A stretch of DNA of 10,070 nt, taken from JBBAFS01 sp041655255. Its GTDB lineage: Bacteria; Spirochaetota; Spirochaetia; Sphaerochaetales; Sphaerochaetaceae. The notes below the pieces were generated by a model. It saw nothing but the letters and a program-made list of their open reading frames with translations. It was not told the origin of the DNA and ran no database searches. The position numbers and the translations under genes were made by a program. Positions 1 through 5,916 of the stretch are shown here, in pieces (position 1 is the stretch's first letter; each line of letters starts with the position of its first letter). The stretch covers positions 1 to 10,070 of the forward strand of contig JBBAFS010000057.1 of assembly GCA_041655255.1 (NCBI GenBank), written 5' to 3'.

Positions 1-22
1 GCCTCGGTGATAAACTCAAACA

Positions 23-1153
23 ATGTCACATCTCATATACGTAGATAACGCAGCTACCAGTTGGCCTAAGGCCCCTACAGTCCCTCAGGCTATGAGTGAT
101 GCTCTTACAGGTGAAGTAGGAAATGTGGGACGCTCTTCTCATACAGCAAGTATTGCTGCAAGTGAGATTGTCTATCAAGGAAGAGTTACTAATCAAAAAC
201 TCCTACCGTATGTTCATCGTAACAAAATCATATTCACCAGTGGTGCCACTGAAAGTTTAAATATTGCTATTCAAGGATCAGTTGAAGCAGGTCATACTAT
301 CTTAGTCTCATCTGTTGAACATAACGCTGTAGCACGAGTTATTCACCACCTCTCTTTCAAAGGGGTAACTTATAAAAAACTTGTTTGTGATGCTTCTGGA
401 GTTGTCGATCTTACAGATCTAAAGAAAAAATTAGAAAAAGAGAGAATCTCATTAGTTGTTATCACCCATGCTAATAATGTAAATGGGGCAATAAACCCCA
501 TTCAAGAGATTGCCTCGATGTGTGCCTCTTATGGTGCTCCACTTGTTGTTGATGCAAGTCAAACAGCAGGCGAGATAGAGTTACCAACTGTAGAGTATGG
601 TGCTATCTGTTTTTCACACCACAAAGGCTTGTTAGGACCACCAGGGGTGGGGGTAATGGCACTTGTTGGAGATTTTGCCCCTCGTCCTCTCTTATTTGGA
701 GGAACAGGAAGTAACAGTGAATCAGTTGTTCAACCCTCACTTACACCTGATGCATATGAAAGTGGGACTCTCCCCATTGCTTCAATACATGGAGCGAGTA
801 GTGGAATTGAGTATGTGTTAGAGCATTGGGATGAGTTACAAAGAACAAGAAAAGAGGCGCATCTTTTACTGTATGATTTGTTAGTCGAGAAACAAAGTGT
901 CCGCATTCTTACACCAAAAGAGAAGTCGGTAAGTGTCCTCTCCCTTGCAGGAGAGAAGACGGTATTAGATGAGATTGCTTTATTATTATATCAACACAAC
1001 ATTGCAGTACGAGGGGGCTTTCATTGTGCCCCATGGGCACATCAACACTTTGGTACTGATCATAGTGGTGGAACGATTCGTTTCAGTGTAGGACCTACCA
1101 CCCAAAAAAGTGACATTGAACGTATTATAACAGTCTTGGAGGATATTCGATGA
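23..1153 (+). CDS. Class V aminotransferase, cysteine desulfurase / selenocysteine lyase-like (SelD-associated)
   Basis: A 376-residue PLP enzyme of the NifS/CsdB fold, expected in the cytoplasm to take sulfur or selenium from (seleno)cysteine and leave alanine. Visible hallmarks are the N-terminal Y-V-D-N-A-A-T-S-W-P-K segment, the PLP-stacking His100 in V-E-H-N-A-V, Asp177 and Gln180 in V-V-D-A-S-Q, the Schiff-base Lys201 in S-H-H-K-G-L-L-G, and the persulfide/selenide Cys335 in R-G-G-F-H-C-A-P. Length is normal for the subfamily typified by Enterococcus EF2568, which is known to sit beside selD. The same arrangement holds here: the stop overlaps the selD start by 4 bases (ATGA). The start ATG follows a GGTGA at 6-10, 12 bases upstream, so coupling to an unseen upstream gene is possible. 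Family and catalytic residues are clear. Preference for selenocysteine over cysteine is inferred from the neighbour only. Confidence 0.9.
   Translation: MSHLIYVDNAATSWPKAPTVPQAMSDALTGEVGNVGRSSHTASIAASEIVYQGRVTNQKLLPYVHRNKIIFTSGATESLNIAIQGSVEAGHTILVSSVEHNAVARVIHHLSFKGVTYKKLVCDASGVVDLTDLKKKLEKERISLVVITHANNVNGAINPIQEIASMCASYGAPLVVDASQTAGEIELPTVEYGAICFSHHKGLLGPPGVGVMALVGDFAPRPLLFGGTGSNSESVVQPSLTPDAYESGTLPIASIHGASSGIEYVLEHWDELQRTRKEAHLLLYDLLVEKQSVRILTPKEKSVSVLSLAGEKTVLDEIALLLYQHNIAVRGGFHCAPWAHQHFGTDHSGGTIRFSVGPTTQKSDIERIITVLEDIR
1138..1142 (+). promoter_or_regulatory. Ribosome binding site of selD inside the upstream gene
   Basis: A GGAGG lies 7 bases before the selD ATG at 1150, within the last codons of the desulfurase gene. 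It fixes the selD start and shows that the two genes are translationally coupled. Confidence 0.75.
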
Positions 1154-2190
1154 GTGAGAGAGATGTGGAACTGACTCAATGGGCTCAGTATGGGGGTTGT
1201 GGAGCGAAAGTTCCCCCCAATATGTTAGAACAAGCATTATGTACCTTACCAAGAATCGAATACCCCGAAGTGTTAAGTGACTTTGGACACAGTGAAGATT
1301 GCGGGGTGTATCGACTCAGTGAGAACCAAGCATTAGTTCAAACAGTCGATTTTTTCCCACCCATGTGTGACGATCCTTTCACCTTTGGGCGTATTGCTGC
1401 ATGTAACTCCCTCAGTGATGTCTATGCAATGGGAGCTCAACCAATTAGTGCAGTCAGCATTGCCTGTTTCCCACATGAACAACTCGATATGAAATACCTC
1501 ACTCAAATATTAGAAGGTGCCCTAGATGCTCTTAAAGAGGCACGATGTGCCCTTTTAGGAGGACACACTATCCGAGATAGTTCACTCACCTTTGGCCTTG
1601 CGGTAAACGGCTTAGTAGATCCTTCTGTGATGTGGAGTAATAATACATGGAAAGAAGACCACGTCCTTATTCTTACTAAACCCATTGGGGTGGGGGTCAT
1701 CAACCAAGCGATGAAAGCAGAATTAGCAACAGCTGAACAAGCACACACTGCTCTTAATTCTATGGCAACACTCAATAAAAAAGCAAAAGAAGTCCTTTCT
1801 CAATATGAAGTCTCTGCTTGTACCGATGTGACGGGCTTTGGCTTAGCAGGACATTTAATAGAGATGACCATCGATAACCCCATTGGAGCAGTGTTAGAGA
1901 CTTCTTTGATACCAATAATCGATGGGGTGTTAGATTATATTGCGATGGGTCTTATCCCTATGGGTGCTTACACCAATATCGATAGTAGAGCATCCCTCAT
2001 TTCTAACTTTGATGAAGTTGATGAGAATATGAAATATCTGTTATTTGATCCACAAACCTCAGGAGGCTTGTTAGCAGCAGTTCCAAAAGAGGTGGAACAA
2101 GAGGTGTTAGAAGCTTTACACACAAAAGGCGTCGATGCTACAACTATTGGTTACACCGACGCCTCTTTTGAAGGAATACGAATCAATTAA
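1150..2190 (+). CDS. selD: Selenide, water dikinase (selenophosphate synthetase)
   Basis: A 346-residue enzyme that makes selenophosphate from selenide and ATP, the selenium donor for selenocysteine, selenouridine or selenium-dependent molybdenum hydroxylases. It follows E. coli SelD closely. The active-site loop is G-G-C-G-A-K with Cys17 and Lys20. Metal and ATP residues appear as Asp50 in H-S-E-D-C-G, Asp67 in V-D-F-F-P-P, Asp90 in L-S-D-V-Y-A-M-G and Asp226 in T-D-V-T-G-F-G-L-A-G-H. The C-terminal F-D-P-Q-T-S-G-G-L-L motif is present. Position 17 is Cys (TGT), not selenocysteine. The second cysteine of the E. coli loop (C19) is Ala here, a common natural variant. It overlaps the desulfurase by 4 bases and ends tail to tail with the iron-exporter gene. 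The user of the selenophosphate is not in the window. Confidence 0.95.
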   Translation: MSERDVELTQWAQYGGCGAKVPPNMLEQALCTLPRIEYPEVLSDFGHSEDCGVYRLSENQALVQTVDFFPPMCDDPFTFGRIAACNSLSDVYAMGAQPISAVSIACFPHEQLDMKYLTQILEGALDALKEARCALLGGHTIRDSSLTFGLAVNGLVDPSVMWSNNTWKEDHVLILTKPIGVGVINQAMKAELATAEQAHTALNSMATLNKKAKEVLSQYEVSACTDVTGFGLAGHLIEMTIDNPIGAVLETSLIPIIDGVLDYIAMGLIPMGAYTNIDSRASLISNFDEVDENMKYLLFDPQTSGGLLAAVPKEVEQEVLEALHTKGVDATTIGYTDASFEGIRIN

Positions 2191-3074
2191 AGTTCAATAC
2201 CCAAAGTCCGTTTCACAATAATACCAATGACAAACGAAAGGGCTGCAACCCCTAAGCTAATAGCTGTCATCTCGACAAATCGGTGTAAAAACGGCATATC
2301 TTTTGCCACCGAGATGTAGTAGGTGAATAAGAAAATAATAATCACCACGGTTCCTAACATCACCACTAAAGCAAAGAGAAACTGTTTTGGTGGAAATAAG
2401 AGATAAGGGAGCACTAAGAATATTACAGTGATCAAATAGACCACACCTGTGTAGAGGCCCGATTTAAGAGCATTCTCCTCTCCGTCACTTCGGTTTGATA
2501 AATACTCACTACTTCCCATCGACAAAGCTGCCGAAATTCCAGTAATAAGACCACTGAGGGCAATAATTTTATTATTCTGTAAAGCAAAAGAGAGACCAGC
2601 AAGCGTCCCACTCAGTTCAACTAATGCATCACTGACGCCTAACACCATCGAACCGACATATTGTAGGCGCTCTTCATCAAGCATCGCAATGAGCTTCTCT
2701 TCATGGACATCCTCTTCAAAGGCAATTCGTTGAGCCTCAGGTACCTCATGTTCAATTGATGTGTAGGTGCTACTTGCAACGCTCTCTCCTTTCTCCATGA
2801 GTTTCAGAGCAAAGGTGAAACCCAACACTCGAGCTAAAAGAAGATACCAAAATACTTTAAAGCGCTTAGGTTTTGCTTCTATTCCAGTGTAGCGTTGCCA
2901 AATCTTAGCATGGCGTTTCTCCTCATCGGCAATCTGTAACACAATGTCTCGGTTATGATCATCTTTAATGTATTTTGCCAATCGCTTATACACGACTGCT
3001 TCGGTTGTTTCATTAATCTGCATCTTTAAGATAACAGCTTTAGTCTCTTCACTAATGTTTCGCTTTTCAGCCAT
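2187..3074 (-). CDS. Ferritin-like/VIT1 fusion membrane protein (MbfA/Er-VIT type), probable iron or manganese exporter
   Basis: A 295-residue inner-membrane protein. Residues about 10-135 are a rubrerythrin-like four-helix domain with paired carboxylate/His motifs: N-E-T-T-E at 21-25, D-E-E-K-R-H at 50-55 and E-E-D-V-H-E at 120-125. Residues about 140-295 are a VIT1/CCC1 transporter domain with G-V-S-D-A-L-V-E-L-S-G (146-156), A-A-L-S-M-G-S-S-E-Y-L-S (182-193) and hydrophobic segments near 207-227, 232-254 and 268-286. Known fusions of this kind (MbfA) export iron, the ferritin-like part acting as sensor or loader; that role and the metal are inferred. The ATG at 3074 is chosen over one at 3104 because AGGAGG lies 9 bases upstream of it. 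It is transcribed divergently from trpR, with a candidate promoter at 3120-3148. Confidence 0.87.
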   Translation of the reverse strand: MAEKRNISEETKAVILKMQINETTEAVVYKRLAKYIKDDHNRDIVLQIADEEKRHAKIWQRYTGIEAKPKRFKVFWYLLLARVLGFTFALKLMEKGESVASSTYTSIEHEVPEAQRIAFEEDVHEEKLIAMLDEERLQYVGSMVLGVSDALVELSGTLAGLSFALQNNKIIALSGLITGISAALSMGSSEYLSNRSDGEENALKSGLYTGVVYLITVIFLVLPYLLFPPKQFLFALVVMLGTVVIIIFLFTYYISVAKDMPFLHRFVEMTAISLGVAALSFVIGIIVKRTLGIEL

Positions 3075-3083
3075 GAAAAACAC

Positions 3084-3089
3084 CCTCCT
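3084..3089 (-). promoter_or_regulatory. Ribosome binding site deciding the VIT-fusion start
   Basis: Read on the minus strand, AGGAGG stands 9 bases before the ATG at 3074. It would lie inside the coding region if the longer ATG at 3104 were used, so the shorter start is favoured. Confidence 0.7.
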
Positions 3090-3119
3090 AAAAGTAGTAA
3101 CCATTATTAGTTTGTCTCT

Positions 3120-3148
3120 ATTATGGATGAAAAGAGGATGAAAGTGAA
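3120..3148 (-). promoter_or_regulatory. Candidate sigma-70 promoter of the VIT-fusion gene
   Basis: On the minus strand, TTCACT (3143-3148) and CATAAT (3120-3125) are separated by 17 bases, 4 of 6 and 5 of 6 matches to the consensus boxes. Transcription would begin near 3112, giving a short leader of about 40 bases. Seen by eye only; no iron-box-like palindrome was recognised beside it. Confidence 0.4.
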
Positions 3149-3149
3149 G

Positions 3150-3187
3150 AACTTATATTGACAAGTTGTTTCTATGTATAGTAACGT
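3150..3187 (+). promoter_or_regulatory. Candidate trpR-trpB promoter with overlapping dyads (putative TrpR operator)
   Basis: A perfect -35 box TTGACA lies at 3158-3163. The only -10-like hexamer at workable spacing is weak (TAACGT, 3182-3187, spacer 18). Two dyads cover this promoter: AACTT-N8-AAGTT at 3150-3167, over the -35 box, and an 18-base imperfect palindrome at 3168-3185 (GTTtCTATg/tATAGtAAC, 7 of 9 positions symmetric). The second lies in the spacer and -10 area, where an autorepressor such as TrpR would bind. Its CTA/TAG core and 18-base length recall the E. coli trp operator, but the core is shifted by one base, so identity as a TrpR site is inference. Confidence 0.42.
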
Positions 3188-3194
3188 TTGCGAT

Positions 3195-3500
3195 ATGAAA
3201 CCCAAAAGTGACGACTTAACAGAACTAATTGACCTCTTTTGTCGAACTAATAACTACGAGCAGATGCAAAAACTGTTTGAAGAGTTATTCACTCAACGGG
3301 AAAAATATGACTTCGCACTCCGATGGCGTCTTATGAAAGATCTTCATAAGGGCAAAACGCAACGAGATATTGCCCAATCATTAGGCATTAGCCTATGCAA
3401 GATCACACGAGGATCGAAAATCCTCAAAGATCCTGCATCACAATTTAACGCAATATTAGAGGAGTACGATCATGACAACAACATACACACAACTCAATAG
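3195..3500 (+). CDS. trpR: Trp operon repressor TrpR
   Basis: A 101-residue, all-helical DNA-binding protein that aligns along most of its length with E. coli TrpR, a dimer binding operators when loaded with L-tryptophan. The hallmark is K-I-T-R-G-S-K-I-L-K (69-78). The R-W-R-L-M-K-D-L-H-K-G stretch (43-53) matches the helix before the helix-turn-helix, and T-Q-R-D-I-A-Q-S-L-G-I (55-65) is the turn. The corepressor arginines R54 and R84 of E. coli correspond to R43 and R72. Two other pocket residues differ: T81 is Lys69 and S88 is Ile76. An alternative ATG at 3174 adds seven residues, but it lies inside the candidate operator and neither start has a Shine-Dalgarno sequence. If the promoter call is right, the mRNA could be leaderless. 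The gene overlaps trpB by 29 bases. Confidence 0.85.
   Translation: MKPKSDDLTELIDLFCRTNNYEQMQKLFEELFTQREKYDFALRWRLMKDLHKGKTQRDIAQSLGISLCKITRGSKILKDPASQFNAILEEYDHDNNIHTTQ
3458..3464 (+). promoter_or_regulatory. Ribosome binding site of trpB within trpR
   Basis: AGAGGAG stands 7 bases before the ATG at 3472, inside the end of trpR in another reading frame. It supports the 29-base overlap as real rather than a mis-chosen start. Confidence 0.7.
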
Positions 3501-4737
3501 ACAACAACCCGATGAGAAGGGATTCTTTGGTGAGTACGGGGGATCTTTCCTTCCCGAAGACCTCCAAAAAGTGATGGATGAAATTACCCAAGCCTATGAG
3601 GATATCAAAGATGATCCCTCATTTATCAAAGAACTGACAATGTTAGAACGGACCTTCACAGGTCGGCCATCTCCCGTCTACTACGCTAAAAACTTAAGTG
3701 AAGCGGTAGGGGGAGCTCAAATTTATCTAAAACGAGAAGATCTCAATCACACCGGTGCCCATAAAATTAATCACTGCTTAGGTGAAGCTCTTTTGGCAAA
3801 GCGGATGGGTAAGAAAAAACTCATTGCTGAAACAGGGGCAGGACAACATGGAGTTGCCTTAGCTACTGCTGCTGCGTTAGTGGGTCTTGAGTGTGATATC
3901 TACATGGGGGCAGTCGATGTGGCAAAACAAGCTCCTAATGTGATGAGAATGAAAGTTCTGGGAGCTAAAGTAGTCTCTGTCACTCAAGGAACTCAAACAC
4001 TTAAAGATGCTGTTGATGCAGCGTTTGTCGCCTACTTAGAAGATCCAGTGAATACCATCTACGCTATTGGTTCGGTAGTAGGACCACACCCATTTCCGAT
4101 GATGGTACGAGATTTTCAATCGATCGTAGGACGTGAAGCTCGCTCTCAGTTTTTAGAGATGACAGGAAAGCTTCCTAACCACGTTATGGCGTGTGTGGGT
4201 GGGGGCTCTAATGCAATGGGAATCTTTAGTGGTTTTTTAGATGACCCTGAAGTGCGTATCTACGGAGTAGAACCAGGAGGAAGAGGTCCAGCCAAAGGAG
4301 ATAATGCTGCAACGATGACCTACGGCTCTAAAGGAATAATTCACGGTTTCTCATGTTACTTATTACAAGATGAACAAGGAGAACCACTGCCGGTCTACTC
4401 CATTGCCAGTGGCTTGGATTATCCTGGGGTAGGGCCACAACACAGCTTTTTAAAAGATATTAAAAGGGTAGAGTATGTGGTAGCAAACGACCGTGATGCT
4501 CTGACCACCTTTTACAACCTCTCACGCTTAGAGGGAATTATTCCCGCTTTAGAGAGTGCCCACGCTTTAGGGTATGCGATGAAAGTGGCCCCAAAGATGA
4601 GTAAAGATGAGACCATCTTAGTAAACCTCTCAGGGAGAGGAGATAAAGATATGGATTATGTGTTAGAACACTATCCACTAGAGCTGTACGAACAAGAAAT
4701 TAGTGATCAACAAAAAATGTATGTTCCTATTCACTAA
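3472..4737 (+). CDS. trpB: Tryptophan synthase beta chain (TrpB1 type), without trpA beside it
   Basis: A 421-residue PLP enzyme joining indole and L-serine to give L-tryptophan. Motifs in order: F-G-E-Y-G-G-S-F-L-P-E at 19-29, the PLP Lys98 in H-T-G-A-H-K-I-N, the catalytic Glu120 in A-E-T-G-A-G-Q-H-G, the phosphate-binding G-G-G-S-N at 243-247, E-G-I-I-P-A-L-E-S-A-H-A-L at 354-366 and L-S-G-R-G-D-K-D at 386-393. This is the TrpB1 subfamily, which normally pairs with TrpA. It runs about 20 residues past the usual end. Local deviations are I-A-S-G-L-D-Y-P where most family members read I-S-A-G-L-D, and a His-Cys pair after H-K-I-N. No trpA follows; a terminator does. Working on free or imported indole is therefore likely but inferred. 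Confidence 0.95.
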   Translation: MTTTYTQLNRQQPDEKGFFGEYGGSFLPEDLQKVMDEITQAYEDIKDDPSFIKELTMLERTFTGRPSPVYYAKNLSEAVGGAQIYLKREDLNHTGAHKINHCLGEALLAKRMGKKKLIAETGAGQHGVALATAAALVGLECDIYMGAVDVAKQAPNVMRMKVLGAKVVSVTQGTQTLKDAVDAAFVAYLEDPVNTIYAIGSVVGPHPFPMMVRDFQSIVGREARSQFLEMTGKLPNHVMACVGGGSNAMGIFSGFLDDPEVRIYGVEPGGRGPAKGDNAATMTYGSKGIIHGFSCYLLQDEQGEPLPVYSIASGLDYPGVGPQHSFLKDIKRVEYVVANDRDALTTFYNLSRLEGIIPALESAHALGYAMKVAPKMSKDETILVNLSGRGDKDMDYVLEHYPLELYEQEISDQQKMYVPIH

Positions 4738-4753
4738 GAACTAGAACAATGTG

Positions 4754-4785
4754 GGGGTGAAGAGATTCACCCCTGTTTATTTGTC
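4754..4785 (+). terminator. Intrinsic terminator of the trpRB unit
   Basis: GGGGTGAA (4754-4761), loop GAGA, and TTCACCCC (4766-4773) make a perfect 8-base-pair stem with a tetraloop, followed by an interrupted T-rich run. It separates trpB from gcvT. Confidence 0.82.
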
Positions 4786-4796
4786 TCTATTTTGAT

Positions 4797-4802
4797 TATT
4801 AT
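4797..4802 (+). promoter_or_regulatory. Candidate -10 box for gcvT
   Basis: TATTAT stands 7 bases before the gcvT ATG, in an A/T-rich stretch just after the terminator. No good -35 box is present; the 17-base position falls on TGTTTA. Since gcvT lacks a Shine-Dalgarno sequence, transcription starting at or next to the ATG would give a leaderless mRNA. Weak by itself. Confidence 0.3.
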
Positions 4803-4809
4803 CCAGTGT

Positions 4810-5913
4810 ATGAAAACAACACCACTATACGAGACATACAAATCTTATCCAAAAGTTAAGTTAACCGATTTTGGTTCATGGTCATTACCACTTCAATTCT
4901 CTTCGATTGGTGAAGAGCACCACGCAGTGAGAAATGGGTGTGGACTATTTGATATCTCCCACATGGGACAAATTATGATAAGCGGTCCCTTAGCGAGTGA
5001 GTATTTAGATTATTTGATGACTAACTCAATAACAAAGATGAGTGATGGACAATTAATGTATAGCTTTATGTGTAACTCATCAGGTGGAGTTGTTGATGAT
5101 GTGATGATCTACCGCTTTAACGAGCAACAATACATGGTGGTCGTCAACGCCTCAAATAGTGAAAAAGATCTTTCGTGGATGATAAAAGATAACCCATGGG
5201 CACAAAAAGGGAAAGAGATTGCTGAAATTACCGACTTTTCTCCCCACATCAGCGTTCTCGCCCTCCAAGGGCCAAAAGCTGTCGATGTACTGAGTACCTT
5301 AGATAGTTCATTAGCCGACCTCTCTTTTTTCACCTTTAAAGGTGAAGTGCTTATAGGTGGAAGAAAGATTGTAATCAGTCGTAACGGATACACAGGAGAA
5401 GATGGCTTTGAACTCTACATGGCAAATGAAGATGCCCCATATATATGGAACCTCCTGTTAGAGAGTGGCAAAAAAGAGGGTCTTATCCCTTGTGGTTTAG
5501 GAGCTCGTGATACTCTTCGCCTAGAGGCAAAACTTCCTTTATATGGGCAAGAGTTAGATGAAGACATTACCCCATTAGAGGCAAACTTAGGCTATTTTGT
5601 CGCTTTAGAAAAAGGCTCCTTTGTCGGTAAAGAGGCTCTTGTAAAACAGAAACAAGAGGGGGTAAAACGCACTCTCAGAGGCATTGAGATGATCGATAAA
5701 GCCATTCCTCGTCATACCCACCGTGTCTTTCTAAACGACAAAGAGATTGGCTTTGTCACCAGTGGCACTAAAAGTCCAACTTTGGGGATCTTTTGTGGTT
5801 ACGTGCTCATTGATCGAGAGATTCCTCTCTCTTTTGGTGATACCTTAGAGATAGAAATTTATGGGAAAAGAAAACAAGCTCGCATAGTGAAGACACCATT
5901 TTATAAAAGGTAG
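4810..5913 (+). CDS. gcvT: Glycine cleavage system T protein (aminomethyltransferase)
   Basis: A 367-residue tetrahydrofolate-dependent aminomethyltransferase that releases ammonia from the aminomethyl-lipoyl H protein and makes 5,10-methylene-THF. It reads as a true GcvT throughout: M-K-T-T-P-L-Y start, G-L-F-D-I-S-H-M-G at 45-53, G-G-V-V-D-D-V-M-I-Y-R at 92-102 with the catalytic Asp96/97, N-A-S-N-S-E-K-D at 113-120, G-Y-T-G-E-D-G-F-E at 193-201, C-G-L-G-A-R-D-T-L-R-L-E at 228-239, and the C-terminal barrel. The ATG at 4810 is chosen over an upstream TTG at 4792 because it matches the family's usual N terminus. No Shine-Dalgarno sequence precedes it. Its usual partners gcvH and gcvP are absent here. 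Instead an acyltransferase begins 3 bases after its stop. Confidence 0.93.
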   Translation: MKTTPLYETYKSYPKVKLTDFGSWSLPLQFSSIGEEHHAVRNGCGLFDISHMGQIMISGPLASEYLDYLMTNSITKMSDGQLMYSFMCNSSGGVVDDVMIYRFNEQQYMVVVNASNSEKDLSWMIKDNPWAQKGKEIAEITDFSPHISVLALQGPKAVDVLSTLDSSLADLSFFTFKGEVLIGGRKIVISRNGYTGEDGFELYMANEDAPYIWNLLLESGKKEGLIPCGLGARDTLRLEAKLPLYGQELDEDITPLEANLGYFVALEKGSFVGKEALVKQKQEGVKRTLRGIEMIDKAIPRHTHRVFLNDKEIGFVTSGTKSPTLGIFCGYVLIDREIPLSFGDTLEIEIYGKRKQARIVKTPFYKR

Positions 5914-5916
5914 CGT

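Noticed and set aside
1..22. Tail of an upstream gene before the desulfurase
   Set aside because: Stop codons occur at 8-10 and 11-13, and other frames run past 40, but 22 bases are too few to tell which frame, if any, codes.
1198..1200. Selenocysteine codon in SelD
   Set aside because: The active-site codon is TGT (Cys); no in-frame TGA occurs in the gene.
986..1252. Minus-strand open frame across the desulfurase/selD junction
   Set aside because: No recognisable motifs, and it lies opposite two well-supported genes; it is their shadow.
1503..1775. Minus-strand open frame inside selD
   Set aside because: Antisense to a conserved part of selD, with no family features.
3123..3161. Twelve-codon open frame upstream of trpR as a leader peptide
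   Set aside because: It has no Trp codons and no ribosome site, and no attenuator hairpin follows.
4738..4809. Glycine riboswitch before gcvT
   Set aside because: Only 72 bases are available, and they are largely taken by the trp terminator; a glycine aptamer does not fit.
5109..5393. Minus-strand open frame inside gcvT
   Set aside because: Shadow of the gcvT coding region; no independent evidence.
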